Of a stretch of 38,381 bases of DNA, positions 15,739-24,818 are shown piece by piece; within the stretch, counting starts at the first letter, position 1, and every line of letters begins with the position of its first letter. This DNA comes from Clostridia bacterium (GTDB lineage Bacteria > Bacillota > Clostridia > Lachnospirales > Anaerotignaceae), in the NCBI GenBank assembly GCA_022786605.1, contig JALFWW010000001.1, positions 1-38,381 of the forward strand. The letters are read 5' to 3'. Below the pieces are notes generated by a model. That model ran no database searches, was not told the DNA's origin, and worked only from the letters and a program-made list of their open reading frames with translations. The position numbers and the translations under genes were made by a program.

Positions 15739-16179
15739 ATGGATACAAAAGCATTTACTTCATTTTTGCACAGCAATATTCCCCTGACAGAATTTATGGA
15801 CATTCAGGCGGAAACATATACCCCTGAAAAAGTGGTCCTTTCCGTACCCTTTGCCCAGAATAAAAACGACAAAAACACAGGATTTGCCGGCAGTATCAGC
15901 GCACTGATGACGGTCTGCGGCTGGTCTGTCATGTATGCCAATTTCCACGAACTTCTGCCCAAAGGCAATATTGTGGCCCAGAAAACCCAGCTGCGGTATA
16001 TCTCCCCCATCAAAGGCGATTTTCGGGCAGAATGTATCTGCAATGACCCGGAAAGCAAACAGACTTTGCTGGATTCCTTCGCAAAATTCCAAAAAGGCAA
16101 ACTTGTACTCAAAATCCAGTGTTTCTGCGGAGATTTACTGGCGGCAGAAATGGAAGCAACCTATTTCATCACAAAATGA
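15739..16179 (+). CDS. YiiD_C-type hotdog thioesterase-like protein
   Basis: This is a 146-residue single-domain protein. The pattern FAGSISALMTVCGWSVMYA followed by NIVAQKTQLRYISPIKGDFRAE is the helix and strand core of the hotdog fold as in the YiiD C-terminal putative thioesterase family. It may act on an acyl-CoA or acyl carrier ester; the substrate is unknown. AAAGGAG lies six bases before the ATG, 17 bases after addB, so it is co-transcribed with addB although the functions seem unrelated. A bidirectional terminator follows. Confidence 0.7.
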   Translation: MDTKAFTSFLHSNIPLTEFMDIQAETYTPEKVVLSVPFAQNKNDKNTGFAGSISALMTVCGWSVMYANFHELLPKGNIVAQKTQLRYISPIKGDFRAECICNDPESKQTLLDSFAKFQKGKLVLKIQCFCGDLLAAEMEATYFITK

Positions 16180-16188
16180 TGAAACCAA

Positions 16189-16230
16189 AAAAGCACGAAA
16201 CTTCTTTCCAGAAATTTCGTGCTTTTCTTT
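16189..16230. terminator. Bidirectional terminator
   Basis: AAAAGCACGAAA (16189-16200) pairs perfectly with TTTCGTGCTTTT (16215-16226) and has A and T tails. It serves the addB unit on one strand and the ruvAB unit on the other. Confidence 0.9.
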
Positions 16231-16238
16231 TTCAGATA

Positions 16239-16502
16239 TTAGAATTTTTCCCAGTAGTGTTTCACACTGCCTTCATCCAGTGCGTCCATATAGGAATCAG
16301 CCATTTCAAAGATTTCTTCTTCATCGCGGATTTTCAGAGAAACCTGACCACCATCCACGATGATGTCTTTATCTTTGCCTTTATGGTCTTCCACCCACTG
16401 CAAAAATTCTTTTTCCCAGCGTTCTGCTGTCTGTTCTGCCCCTTCATAGCACAGCAATTCGTCTTTTACATTTTCGATCACTTCTGTGATTGGTAATTTC
16501 AT
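16239..16502 (-). CDS. Small acidic protein of unknown function
   Basis: This is an 87-residue, acidic, mostly helical protein without signal peptide or membrane segment; it is rich in Glu, Asp and Trp (AERWEKEFLQWVEDHKGKD). I do not recognise a family. ATG at 16502 is chosen because AAGGAG lies eight bases before it; an ATG two codons earlier sits too close to that site. The ruvB stop lies five bases upstream, so it is the last gene of the ruvA-ruvB unit. Confidence 0.7.
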   Translation of the reverse strand: MKLPITEVIENVKDELLCYEGAEQTAERWEKEFLQWVEDHKGKDKDIIVDGGQVSLKIRDEEEIFEMADSYMDALDEGSVKHYWEKF

Positions 16503-16507
16503 ACCCA

Positions 16508-17518
16508 TTACTCCTTTCCCTCGGGATACGTCAGCCCAAAGTGGTCATATCCCCGTTTCGTCACAACTCTGCCCCTTGGTGTCCGCTGGATATAGCCCAG
16601 CTGGAGCAAATAAGGTTCATATACGTCTTCAATGGTTTCGGATTCCTCATTGATGGAGGCTGCCAAGGTATCCAGCCCCACAGGTTTCCCGCCGAATTTA
16701 TCGATCATTGCCATGAGCATTTTTCGGTCGATATAATCCAGCCCCATTTTATCCACTTCCAATAAATCCAGTGCAAACCGCGCCACTTCTCCGGTGATTT
16801 TGCCGTCGTATTTCACCTGGGCAAAATCCCGCACACGTTTCAAAAGACGATTTGCGATTCTGGGTGTCCCCCTGGAACGGCGGGCAATTTCTTCCGCACC
16901 ATCCTCATCCAGTTCCACTTTCAGCACATCTGCCGAGCGAAGCAAAATCACTTTCAGCTGTGCCACACCATAAGGCTCCAACCGATGCACCACGCCAAAA
17001 CGATCCCGCAGAGGCGCTGTCAAAAGCCCAATACGAGTGGTTGCCCCAATGAGGGTGAATTTCGGCAGATCCAGCCGCACAGACCGTGCGCCGGGACCTT
17101 TGCCAATCATAATATCAATGACATAGTCCTCCATGGCAGGATAGAGAATTTCCTCGATCATACGGTTCAGCCGATGAATTTCGTCAATAAAGAGGATGTC
17201 CCCTTCTCCGAGGCTGTTGAGCACCGCTGCCATATCCCCCGGACGCTCGATGGCAGGACCAGAAGTGGTCTTGATCTGCACGCCCATTTCATTGGCAATG
17301 ATATTGGACAATGTGGTTTTCCCAAGTCCCGGCGGACCGTACAGCAGCACATGGTCTAAGGCTTCGCCACGCTGTTTTGCCGCTTCGATAAACACCCGCA
17401 GATTTTCCTTTACATTCTCCTGCCCGATATAGTTTTCCAAACGCTCCGGACGCAGTTTCGGTTCCGTATCCCGATCCTCCTCCCGCATACCGGCAGTCAA
17501 TATCCGTCTGTCTTCCAA
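16508..17518 (-). CDS. ruvB: Holliday junction branch migration ATPase RuvB
   Basis: This is a 336-residue AAA+ ATPase: Walker A GPPGLGKT (61-68), Walker [10 protein letters not shown] (about 110), sensor motif [17 protein letters not shown], arginine finger region, and a C-terminal winged helix ([18 protein letters not shown]). It drives branch migration of junctions together with RuvA. TTG at 17518 is chosen because AGGTGG lies five bases before it and the product then starts MEDRRILT, as in close RuvB proteins; GTG at 17527 is the alternative. It follows ruvA by about 19 bases. ruvC is not in the window. Confidence 0.95.
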   Translation of the reverse strand: MEDRRILTAGMREEDRDTEPKLRPERLENYIGQENVKENLRVFIEAAKQRGEALDHVLLYGPPGLGKTTLSNIIANEMGVQIKTTSGPAIERPGDMAAVLNSLGEGDILFIDEIHRLNRMIEEILYPAMEDYVIDIMIGKGPGARSVRLDLPKFTLIGATTRIGLLTAPLRDRFGVVHRLEPYGVAQLKVILLRSADVLKVELDEDGAEEIARRSRGTPRIANRLLKRVRDFAQVKYDGKITGEVARFALDLLEVDKMGLDYIDRKMLMAMIDKFGGKPVGLDTLAASINEESETIEDVYEPYLLQLGYIQRTPRGRVVTKRGYDHFGLTYPEGKE

Positions 17519-17537
17519 TGTTTCCACCTGTTTCTAC

Positions 17538-18143
17538 TCAAAATGTGACCATTTTCTTGAGGGCAGCCTTTAAGATGTCCTCTGTGGTCATGCCTTCCGC
17601 CGCCACGCCGTTGACAGCCTTTGCCGCTTCGCTGCGGCTGTATCCCAGTGCCGCCAATGCGTCCATGGCTTCAAACTTGGCACCATTGCTGCCTGTAGGC
17701 ATCAAATCTTCTGCTTCCATTTCCATGGCAATGGCGTTCGCTGTCTGGAATTTATCCTTCAATTCCAAAATCACCCGCTGGGCAGTTTTTCTGCCAACAC
17801 CAGGGGCTTTAGACAATGTTTTCACGTCATCAGAAAGGATGGCAAGGATAATCTCCTGGGGCTTCAGCTGGGACAAAAAGCCCAGTGCCCCCTTTGGCCC
17901 AACACCAGTGACGCTGATGAGCCGATGGAACAGTTCCAGTTCTTCCGCCGTGGAAAAGCCATAAAGAGAAATGCCGTCTTCCTTTACATTCATGTGGGTA
18001 TGGATTTTCACCGTTTCCCCCACTTCCGGCAGCACCGAAAGGGTTGCCGCGGAAACAAAAATTTCGTAGCCCAGTCCACTGGCTTCCACGACTACCACGC
18101 CGTTTCCCCGGTGCACCAAGGTACCTTTGATATATGAAATCAT
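17538..18143 (-). CDS. ruvA: Holliday junction DNA helicase subunit RuvA
   Basis: This is a 201-residue protein with an N-terminal OB fold (1-62), tandem helix-hairpin-helix motifs (ISVTGVGPKGAL near 76-87 and LSKAPGVGRKTAQRV near 110-124) that bind the junction, and a C-terminal RuvB-contacting domain (155-201). A flexible linker with NGAK joins them. The length is standard. The start follows AGGAGGATAAACT. It is the first gene of the ruvA-ruvB unit and has a short gap to the upstream transporter with a weak terminator-like hairpin. Confidence 0.95.
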   Translation of the reverse strand: MISYIKGTLVHRGNGVVVVEASGLGYEIFVSAATLSVLPEVGETVKIHTHMNVKEDGISLYGFSTAEELELFHRLISVTGVGPKGALGFLSQLKPQEIILAILSDDVKTLSKAPGVGRKTAQRVILELKDKFQTANAIAMEMEAEDLMPTGSNGAKFEAMDALAALGYSRSEAAKAVNGVAAEGMTTEDILKAALKKMVTF

Positions 18144-18185
18144 AGTTTATCCTCCTGTTTACTCTTTCCATTATAAAGGAGGGCG

Positions 18186-18239
18186 AAAAAAAGGGCAAGC
18201 CCCATCAGAAAATACGTTCGCATTTCTTCAGTGCTGCCC
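18186..18239 (-). terminator. Weak terminator after the EamA transporter
   Basis: On the minus strand GGGCAGC pairs with GCTTGCCC (one bulge) around an about 33-base interior that has its own small stem, then a run of seven T. It may allow some read-through into ruvA. Confidence 0.5.
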
Positions 18240-18249
18240 GAATGATTTT

Positions 18250-19158
18250 TTATGCTTCTTCATGTGGAGAGCGAAGGGACAAAAGCAATACAGTACCCAA
18301 AATCAGCGCAAATCCCAGCAAATCGATCCACTGGAATTTGGAACCCAAAAAAATGGCTGATACCACAATGGCTGTCACTGGTTCAATGGTACCCAAAAGA
18401 CTGCCCATAAAAGCGCCTACAATACTGACCCCTTTCATATACAGGGAAAAGGCAATGGCTGTACCGATGACAATAACACCAAAAAGGCAAATAATGGTTT
18501 CCATATCCATAGGGATCATCAAATTCCAAGGGCGAACAAGCGCAGCCAATACCAGACCGCCAAAAAACATGCCAAACCCTACAACCACATAAACGCCATA
18601 GTCCCGAAGGAGGTCCGCGGCCAACAAATTATACGCAGCCGCGCCCACAGCTGATGCCAAACCAAAAAACAAAGCCTCTTTTGTCAGCATCATATTTTGA
18701 ATATTCCCATGGGTACTCAACAAAAACACACCCAAAATGGCAGCCACAACCGCAAAAAGTTCAAAGCCTTTGGGCAGTTTCAAGTTACGGATGCAAACAA
18801 AGGACAAAATCACCGTAGGCGCTAACGCCTGCAGTACCGTTGCTGTGCCGGCATTGGAATACTGCACACCTGCAAAATATGTATATTGACAAAATAACAT
18901 ACCAAAAACAGAAAAAATCAATAATTTTTTGAAATCTGTCTTTTTATGGAATATCTCATTTAGTTTTCTCCCCTGATGGATATAACCGATGATCAACAGT
19001 AAGATACCAGCCGTCAGCAGACGAATGGACACCAGCCAGTTTGCTGTAGCCCCTTTTTCCTGAAACAAAAACTGACCAAAACAGCCAGAGACGCCCCAAC
19101 ACATGCCTCCTGCCAGTGTCAGGAAAATGCCCCGTCTTTTTACACAATTCCCTTCCAT
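18250..19158 (-). CDS. EamA/DMT family transporter
   Basis: This is a 302-residue membrane protein with ten helices in two EamA repeats (about 10-140 and 155-295). Family signatures such as GGMCWGVSGCFG in helix 1 and IEPVTAIVVSAIFLGS in the second repeat are present. Members export amino acids, metabolites or drugs; the substrate cannot be read here. Next to ilvA an amino-acid exporter role is conceivable, but this is only context. ATG at 19158 has AAGGAACGTT before it, and a strong promoter lies 36 bases further up. Confidence 0.85.
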   Translation of the reverse strand: MEGNCVKRRGIFLTLAGGMCWGVSGCFGQFLFQEKGATANWLVSIRLLTAGILLLIIGYIHQGRKLNEIFHKKTDFKKLLIFSVFGMLFCQYTYFAGVQYSNAGTATVLQALAPTVILSFVCIRNLKLPKGFELFAVVAAILGVFLLSTHGNIQNMMLTKEALFFGLASAVGAAAYNLLAADLLRDYGVYVVVGFGMFFGGLVLAALVRPWNLMIPMDMETIICLFGVIVIGTAIAFSLYMKGVSIVGAFMGSLLGTIEPVTAIVVSAIFLGSKFQWIDLLGFALILGTVLLLSLRSPHEEA

Positions 19159-19193
19159 AACGTTCCTTTCCTTTCTTTTGCGTTAGTATATCT

Positions 19194-19222
19194 ATTATAC
19201 GCCGGCGCACATCACACCTCAA
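19194..19222 (-). promoter_or_regulatory. Promoter of the EamA transporter
   Basis: On the minus strand TTGAGG, 17 bases, TATAAT. The leader is about 30 bases. Confidence 0.75.
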
Positions 19223-19247
19223 GGATTTTTTCAGGTTCCATCAACAG

Positions 19248-19290
19248 AAAAAGGGACAGAGCCGCATTTCTGCTGCCATGTCCCTTTTTT
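19248..19290 (-). terminator. ilvA terminator
   Basis: AAAAAGGGACA (19248-19258) pairs with TGTCCCTTTTT (19279-19289); an inner GGCAGCAGAAATGCGGC stem lies in the loop. It lies about 40 bases past the ilvA stop. Confidence 0.9.
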
Positions 19291-19328
19291 TATTTATGAT
19301 TTATGTTGTTTCTTGCAAATGCTGTCAA

Positions 19329-20522
19329 TTACAGTACTTCAAAACCGTTTGCTTTGATGGCTGCGATCATCTGTTCGCTGTGTTCTTTGTTTCTTGTTTC
19401 AGCAACGATGTCTACGATACATGTGCTTACTGCGATATCCTGTACCATACGATCGTGGTTTACACTGAAGATGTTAGCGCCTGTTTCAGCGATTGCTGCC
19501 AGCAGGTGATTCAGCTGACCGGGTTTGTCCACAACCATTACAGACAGTTTTGTGATTCTGCCGTTCGCCTGCAGCGCTTTGTCAATGATACGGTCCAGAA
19601 CGTTTACGTCAACGTTACCGCCAGAGATTACGCATACAGCTTTTTTGCCTTTGATGTCAACTTTGTTGTACATAGCAGCTGCTACGGAAACAGCACCAGC
19701 GCCTTCTGCTACCATTTTGTGTTTTTCGATCAGTTTCAGGATAGCGGAAGCGATTTCGTCTTCTGTTACAGTTACAACGCCATCAACATATTTCTGGCAC
19801 ATAGCGAATGTCAGGTCACCGGGCTGTTTAACAGCGATACCGTCAGCCATTGTGCTTACGGAAGCCAGAGCTTCTGTTTTGCCAACTTTCAGAGCGTTCT
19901 GCATGGAAGGAGCGCCTGCTGCCTGTACACCATATACTTTGCAGTTAGGGTTGATCTGTTTTACAGCGAAAGCTACGCCGCCGATCAGACCGCCGCCACC
20001 GATGGGAACCAGAACAACTTCTGCGTCTTTCACCTGTTCCATGATTTCCAGACCAACTGTACCCTGACCAGCCATTACATATTCATCGTTGAAGGGGTGC
20101 AGGAATGTGTAGCCTTTTTCCTGCTGCAGCTGAGTCGCTTTTGCAGCAGCATCGTCATATACGCCGGGAACCAGCACTACTTCTGCGCCATAGCTTCTTG
20201 TAGCTTCTACTTTCGCCATGGGTGCGGATTCGGGCATGCAAATTACAGCAGGGATACCTTTTTTCTGAGCAGCCAGAGCTACGCCCTGCGCGTGGTTACC
20301 TGCGGAGCAAGCGATTACACCTTTCTGTGCTTCTGCGTCTGTCAGGCTAGCTGTTTTGAAGTAAGCGCCTCTCAGTTTGAAAGAACCTGTTACCTGCATG
20401 TTTTCACATTTGATATAAACATCAGCATCGGGGTTGATGTAAGTGGACTGGAATACGGGTGTTTTTCTAGCTACGCCGTCCAGTACCTTTTTTGCTTCCT
20501 GCAGCATTTCCATTGTCAACAT
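19329..20522 (-). CDS. ilvA: Threonine ammonia-lyase (medium form)
   Basis: This is a 397-residue PLP enzyme that converts threonine to 2-oxobutanoate and ammonia. The PLP lysine lies in SFKLRGA (Lys49), SAGNHAQG binds substrate and the glycine loop IGGGGLIGG binds phosphate. The last about 75 residues (KLSVMVVDKPGQLNHLL onwards) are one ACT domain, so it is the medium form used in both isoleucine synthesis and threonine catabolism; tdcB would be an equally fair symbol. Codons are strongly biased (GCT, GTT, CTG, AAA), unlike neighbours, which suggests high expression. It stands alone with a strong promoter, a 5' hairpin and its own terminator. A fermentative role is inferred. Confidence 0.92.
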   Translation of the reverse strand: MLTMEMLQEAKKVLDGVARKTPVFQSTYINPDADVYIKCENMQVTGSFKLRGAYFKTASLTDAEAQKGVIACSAGNHAQGVALAAQKKGIPAVICMPESAPMAKVEATRSYGAEVVLVPGVYDDAAAKATQLQQEKGYTFLHPFNDEYVMAGQGTVGLEIMEQVKDAEVVLVPIGGGGLIGGVAFAVKQINPNCKVYGVQAAGAPSMQNALKVGKTEALASVSTMADGIAVKQPGDLTFAMCQKYVDGVVTVTEDEIASAILKLIEKHKMVAEGAGAVSVAAAMYNKVDIKGKKAVCVISGGNVDVNVLDRIIDKALQANGRITKLSVMVVDKPGQLNHLLAAIAETGANIFSVNHDRMVQDIAVSTCIVDIVAETRNKEHSEQMIAAIKANGFEVL

Positions 20523-20602
20523 AAAATATCACTCCTGTAAGTTTTTAAGTTTTTTCCTCGCGGACAATTGTATTTAATTGTCCCTCTCTCATGTACGAGT
20601 TA

Positions 20603-20631
20603 ATTATAGTCCTCCTTTTTTCCAACGTCAA
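20603..20631 (-). promoter_or_regulatory. Strong ilvA promoter with 5' hairpin leader
   Basis: On the minus strand TTGACG, 17 bases, TATAAT. The about 75-base leader folds GGACAATT with AATTGTCC (near 20562-20583), closed by CTCG/CGAG, and ends with AGGAGTG eight bases before ATG. No T-box or riboswitch pattern is visible. The rest of the gap up to 20875 is AT-rich and holds nothing I can support. Confidence 0.8.
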
Positions 20632-20875
20632 TACAAAATTGTGATTTTTTTGCCGATTTTCCCGATTTTTTCAGCTTTTTCAGTCTTTTCCCCAATAGGA
20701 AACCATCTATCCGTCAAGGGTGTACGCTGTGTATACAATCCGCAAAAATTCCCATGTTTACAGGTTCCTGACATTTTTTTCCTGTTCATAAAATAGAAGT
20801 TTCGCAAGAAAGCGCAATCATTTTTGTATAAATCTCAATACAACCCTTGCCGAGAAAATAACAACCTTTTTCTCT

Positions 20876-21436
20876 TTATTCCATTTCTCCCAAGACACGG
20901 CATCTCAGTCCTGTCATTTGCGCATCCTCCAGCCACATGGTATAAACTGTAAAGATTTCTGCTGTGATGGCAGCAAGATTTTTCAGGTTCTCAATGACAT
21001 AAACACCATGTCTTTCGCAAAAGCGGTCTGCCTGCTGATGTTCTTCATGTTCCCGAATACCGGGGCAATCCACGCCAATGAAATGAATTTTCTTTTCCAC
21101 CAATTTTTCGATCAAAGACAAAGCCAGTTTGGGATGATTTGAAAAGTATTCTTTTTCACCATAGGCATATTCCTCACTTCTTCCAGTGCGGAATAAAACA
21201 AAATCCCCTGCCTGAATCTTTGTCAAATCAATATCATCCTCTGTCACTTCCTCAATTCCAACGACCTGAAACAAAATTCCCCGGCAACGGAAATACGCCA
21301 GCGGGATTTTTGTTTTTTCATAGGTATCCAGATGGGTTCCCACATGTCCCATGGCAATATGGGGATTTCCATTTGTTTTTGCCCATGCGATCATGGGGTG
21401 ATCCGCTGTCAGCATAGTTGTGAAATCCAAAATCAT
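20876..21436 (-). CDS. Cyclase family protein (kynurenine formamidase-like fold)
   Basis: This is a 186-residue protein of the cyclase/KynB superfamily, metal-dependent amidohydrolase-like enzymes. The family motif HxGTHxD is present (GHVGTHLD, about residues 30-37), as is a later GVDCPGIREHEEHQQAD region. The third metal histidine that usually follows as DxPxH is not seen (DTYEK), so the activity may differ. The frame extends upstream into the clpX terminator hairpin; ATG at 21436 is the first start past it, with GAAGG upstream. It has no clear own promoter and may rely on read-through from clpX. Confidence 0.75.
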   Translation of the reverse strand: MILDFTTMLTADHPMIAWAKTNGNPHIAMGHVGTHLDTYEKTKIPLAYFRCRGILFQVVGIEEVTEDDIDLTKIQAGDFVLFRTGRSEEYAYGEKEYFSNHPKLALSLIEKLVEKKIHFIGVDCPGIREHEEHQQADRFCERHGVYVIENLKNLAAITAEIFTVYTMWLEDAQMTGLRCRVLGEME

Positions 21437-21463
21437 ATCAATGCCTTCTTTCTTTATTTCTTC

Positions 21464-21510
21464 CTTAAAAATTAGAGCACGAAACCATTTTTTCATGAGT
21501 TTCGTGCTCT
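21464..21510 (-). terminator. clpX terminator
   Basis: AGAGCACGAAAC (21474-21485) pairs perfectly with GTTTCGTGCTCT (21499-21510); on the minus strand AATTTTT follows. It lies between clpX and the cyclase-family gene. Confidence 0.85.
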
Positions 21511-21532
21511 TTTCTTCATTTTGTGCAAACAG

Positions 21533-22825
21533 TTATGCGCTTGCGCCTTTTTCCTGTTTTTTCTGACGGGAACGGTACAGGGGCTTTCTGTTTTCGTTAT
21601 AGATATACTGGGGCTGTGCTTTGCCTTCCACCACATCTTTTGTGATGATACATTTTTCCACAGTGGTTTCTGTAGGGATTTCGTACATCACAGGGTTGAT
21701 GAAGTCTTCCAGAATGGCTCTCAGACCTCTGGCACCGGTTTCCCGTTCCATAGCCTTATGAGCAATGGCTCTCAGAGCGTCTTCTTCAAATTCCAGAAGC
21801 ACATCATCCAGTTCAAAGAGATACTGATACTGTTTTGTCAGTGCATTTTTGGGTTCTGTCAGGATATGAACGAAAGCGTCTTCATCCAGATTATCCAGTG
21901 TCACCACAACGGGCAGACGACCGATGAATTCAGGAATCAGACCATATTTCAGCAGATCCTGAGGCATGAGGCTCTGGAGCAGTTCATCGTTTGTTTTATC
22001 CAGTTTGCTGTGCACATCTGCGCCAAAACCGATGACTTTGTGACCCATACGGTTCTGGATGATCTTTTCGATGCCGCCGAAAGCGCCGCCGCAGATAAAC
22101 AGAATGTTTGTGGTGTCAATCTGGATAAATTCCTGATGAGGGTGCTTTCTGCCGCCCTGAGGAGGCACACTTGCTGTTGTGCCTTCCAGAATCTTCAGCA
22201 GTGCCTGCTGTACGCCTTCCCCGCTGACATCACGGGTGATGGATACGTTTTCGGATTTCTTGGTGATCTTATCGATTTCGTCGATATAGATGATGCCGCG
22301 TTCCGCTTTTTCAATATCATAATCTGCTGCCTGAATCAGTTTCAGCAGGATATTTTCTACGTCCTCCCCTACATAGCCGGCTTCTGTCAAAGAAGTGGCG
22401 TCAGCGATAGCGAAAGGCACCTGCAATACTCTTGCCAGTGTCTGTGCCAGCAAGGTTTTACCGGTACCGGTGGGACCTACCAGCAGGATATTGCTTTTCT
22501 GCAGTTCCACATCGTCTGTTTTGGCGTTGCGGAAAATTCTCTTATAATGGTTGTAAACCGCCACAGACAGTGCCTGTTTGGCTCTGTCCTGCCCGATGAC
22601 ATACTGGTCAAGGATTTCCTTGATCTGCTTGGGCTTGGGCAGTTCTTTCACTTCGTCCTCTTTTGCGAGGGTTTCATATTCTTCATCAATAATATCTGCG
22701 CAAAGATCGATACATTCGTCACAGATATACACATTAGGGCCGGCAATCAGTTTTTTTACCTGATCCTGTGTTTTGCCGCAAAAGGAACACCGTAATTTGT
22801 TGGTTTCATCGTTTTTACCGGTCAT
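21533..22825 (-). CDS. clpX: ATP-dependent Clp protease ATP-binding subunit ClpX
   Basis: This is a 430-residue AAA+ unfoldase. The N-terminal zinc domain has CSFCGK and CDECIDLC (residues about 12-42), Walker A is GPTGTGKT (about 115), Walker B is IIYIDEIDK (about 180), and the pore loop and C-terminal sensor domain follow. It feeds unfolded substrates to ClpP. The length is typical. The start follows AAGGAGTGAGAATGGA. It lies seven bases after clpP in the order tig-clpP-clpX, common in Firmicutes. Confidence 0.97.
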   Translation of the reverse strand: MTGKNDETNKLRCSFCGKTQDQVKKLIAGPNVYICDECIDLCADIIDEEYETLAKEDEVKELPKPKQIKEILDQYVIGQDRAKQALSVAVYNHYKRIFRNAKTDDVELQKSNILLVGPTGTGKTLLAQTLARVLQVPFAIADATSLTEAGYVGEDVENILLKLIQAADYDIEKAERGIIYIDEIDKITKKSENVSITRDVSGEGVQQALLKILEGTTASVPPQGGRKHPHQEFIQIDTTNILFICGGAFGGIEKIIQNRMGHKVIGFGADVHSKLDKTNDELLQSLMPQDLLKYGLIPEFIGRLPVVVTLDNLDEDAFVHILTEPKNALTKQYQYLFELDDVLLEFEEDALRAIAHKAMERETGARGLRAILEDFINPVMYEIPTETTVEKCIITKDVVEGKAQPQYIYNENRKPLYRSRQKKQEKGASA

Positions 22826-22832
22826 TCCATTC

Positions 22833-23426
22833 TCACTCCTTTGTCTGAGGCTTTGTGATGACAGCGTCGATCAAGCCATATTCTTTCGCTTCTTCCGCTG
22901 TCATAAAGTTATCCCGTTCTGTGTCACGGGCGATTTCATCAAAGGATTTGCCTGTATTTGCCGCCAGAATTTCATTCAGTTTCTTTTTGGTGCGCAGAAT
23001 GTTTTCCGCGTGAATCTGAATGTCTGTTGCCTGACCTCTTGCGCCGCCGCTGGGCTGGTGAATCATCACTTCCGCGTTAGGCAGAGCGTAACGTTTGCCT
23101 TTTGCGCCGCCTGCCAGCAGGAACGCGCCCATGCTTGCTGCCATACCGATGCAGATAGTGGATACATCGGGACGGATATACTGCATGGTGTCATAGATTG
23201 CCATGCCTGCGGTTACGGAACCGCCGGGGCTGTTGATATACAGGTTGATATCCTTATCGGGATCTTCCGCAGCAAGGTAAAGCAGCTGTGCAACAACCAA
23301 ACTGGCTGTCACATCGTTGACTTCCTCGCCTAAGAAAATGATTCTGTCTTTTAACAATCTGGAATAAATGTCATAAGAACGTTCGCCGTGGTTGGTCTGA
23401 TCCACGACCATAGGTACTAAACTCAT
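22833..23426 (-). CDS. clpP: ATP-dependent Clp protease proteolytic subunit ClpP
   Basis: This is a 197-residue serine protease with the full triad: Ser98 in GMAASMG, His123 in MIHQPSGG, and Asp172. It forms the two-ring barrel that degrades substrates delivered by ClpX. The frame is open upstream, but ATG at 23426 has AGGAGGGATT before it and gives the usual N-terminus MSLVPMVV. It follows tig after a 90-base gap with a perfect hairpin. Confidence 0.97.
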   Translation of the reverse strand: MSLVPMVVDQTNHGERSYDIYSRLLKDRIIFLGEEVNDVTASLVVAQLLYLAAEDPDKDINLYINSPGGSVTAGMAIYDTMQYIRPDVSTICIGMAASMGAFLLAGGAKGKRYALPNAEVMIHQPSGGARGQATDIQIHAENILRTKKKLNEILAANTGKSFDEIARDTERDNFMTAEEAKEYGLIDAVITKPQTKE

Positions 23427-23460
23427 TCGCAATCCCTCCTGTTTCGTTCTTTTTTGATAT

Positions 23461-23490
23461 GAAACAGGCACAGTATCCTGTGCCTGTTTC
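23461..23490 (-). other. Perfect intergenic hairpin between tig and clpP
   Basis: GAAACAGGCACAG pairs with CTGTGCCTGTTTC around a four-base loop. No T run follows on the minus strand, so it is not a normal terminator; it may set message processing or stability between tig and clpP. It also overlaps the region where a clpP promoter could lie. Confidence 0.7.
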
Positions 23491-23516
23491 CATTCACGCA
23501 ATTTGATTTGCGAATC

Positions 23517-24818
23517 TTACTTTTCGGGTTCTGTTACGATAGCTGTTTCTTCGATCAGCTTCATAGCTGCTCTTACCAGCATATCCTGTTTCAGAGCTTC
23601 TTTGTCTTCGTCTTTCATCATTTCCAGCATTACTTTGCCGTCGATGCCGTAGCTTTCGCCGTATTTTACAACTTCTGCATCCAGATCTTCCTGAGAGATT
23701 GTCAGGTTTTCTTCTTTCGCGATCTGTTCCAGCATCAGTCTAGCGTTTACGCTCTTGATGCTTGTGTCTTTGAATGTTTCTTTCATAGCTTCTTCGGAAG
23801 TGCCCATGTACTGATAGTAGATGTCCATGGTCAGACCCTGCTGCATGATGTTCTGTTCGAATTCTCTCATCATGCTGTTGATTTTGTTATCATACATAAC
23901 CTGAGGTACTTCCATTGTGCAGTTAGCTACTGCTGCATCCAGCAGTTTGTCGCCCTGCAGCTGTTTTGCTCTTTCTACTTTGTCTGTTGCCAGTTTGCCC
24001 GCGATGCTTGCTCTGTATTCATCCATTGTGGAGAATTCGGAAACATCTTCTGCGAAAGCGTCGTTCAGTTCAGGCAGTTCTTTTGCTGTGATGCCTTTCA
24101 GTTCGATAGCGAATACAGCTGCTTTGCCAGCCAGTTCAGGTGCATGGTAAGCTTCGGGGAAAGTTACGTTGATGTCGAATTTTTCGCCGATGCTGTGACC
24201 AACGATCTGTTCTTCAAAACCTTCGATGAAGGAATGAGAACCCAGTTCCAGATCATGTTCATCGGATTTGCCGCCTTCGAAAGGAACGCCGTCAACGCTG
24301 CCTTCGTAGCTGATTTTCGCAACATCGCCCATCTGTGCAGGTCTGTCTGTTACTTCTACCAGTCTAGCGTTCTGTTTCTGAACTTTTTCCAGTTCTTTTG
24401 CGATTTCTTCGTCTGTTACTTCTGTAGGAACTTTTTCTACAGACAGACCTTTGTACTGACCCAGAGTTACTTCGGGTTTCACAGTTACATCAATGATGAA
24501 TTTGATGCCTTTTGCTTTGTCGATGTATTCAACATCCAGAGTAGGAGCGGAAACAACGTCCAGATCCAGTTCTTTGATTGCTGCCACATATTCATCGGGG
24601 AAGATGTGGTTGATCGCATCTTCGTAGAAGAAGTTTTCACCGTACTGTGCTTCGATGAGCTTTCTGGGCACTTTGCCTTTTCTGAAACCAGGCAGAGCGA
24701 TCTGGTTTTTGTTTTTGTTGTAAGCGAAAGCCAGACCTGTTTCCAGTGTTTCAGGGCTTACTTCGAAAGAAAATTTTACTTCTGTTTTTTCTTTGCTGAT
24801 CAGTGTTGCATTATTCAT
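23517..24818 (-). CDS. tig: Trigger factor
   Basis: This is a 433-residue ribosome-bound chaperone. The N-terminal ribosome-binding domain has the signature GFRKGKVP (about residues 43-50), the FKBP-type prolyl isomerase domain spans about 155-245 (GDVAKISYEGSVDG at its start), and the rest forms the C-terminal arms. It folds new chains as they leave the ribosome. Codon choice is as biased as in ilvA, in keeping with high expression. The start has AAGGAGGAACTTC before ATG. Confidence 0.97.
   Translation of the reverse strand: MNNATLISKEKTEVKFSFEVSPETLETGLAFAYNKNKNQIALPGFRKGKVPRKLIEAQYGENFFYEDAINHIFPDEYVAAIKELDLDVVSAPTLDVEYIDKAKGIKFIIDVTVKPEVTLGQYKGLSVEKVPTEVTDEEIAKELEKVQKQNARLVEVTDRPAQMGDVAKISYEGSVDGVPFEGGKSDEHDLELGSHSFIEGFEEQIVGHSIGEKFDINVTFPEAYHAPELAGKAAVFAIELKGITAKELPELNDAFAEDVSEFSTMDEYRASIAGKLATDKVERAKQLQGDKLLDAAVANCTMEVPQVMYDNKINSMMREFEQNIMQQGLTMDIYYQYMGTSEEAMKETFKDTSIKSVNARLMLEQIAKEENLTISQEDLDAEVVKYGESYGIDGKVMLEMMKDEDKEALKQDMLVRAAMKLIEETAIVTEPEK

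Noticed and set aside
20523..20640. A T-box leader before ilvA.
   Set aside because: The leader is only about 75 bases and shows neither a T-box sequence nor a terminator/antiterminator pair.
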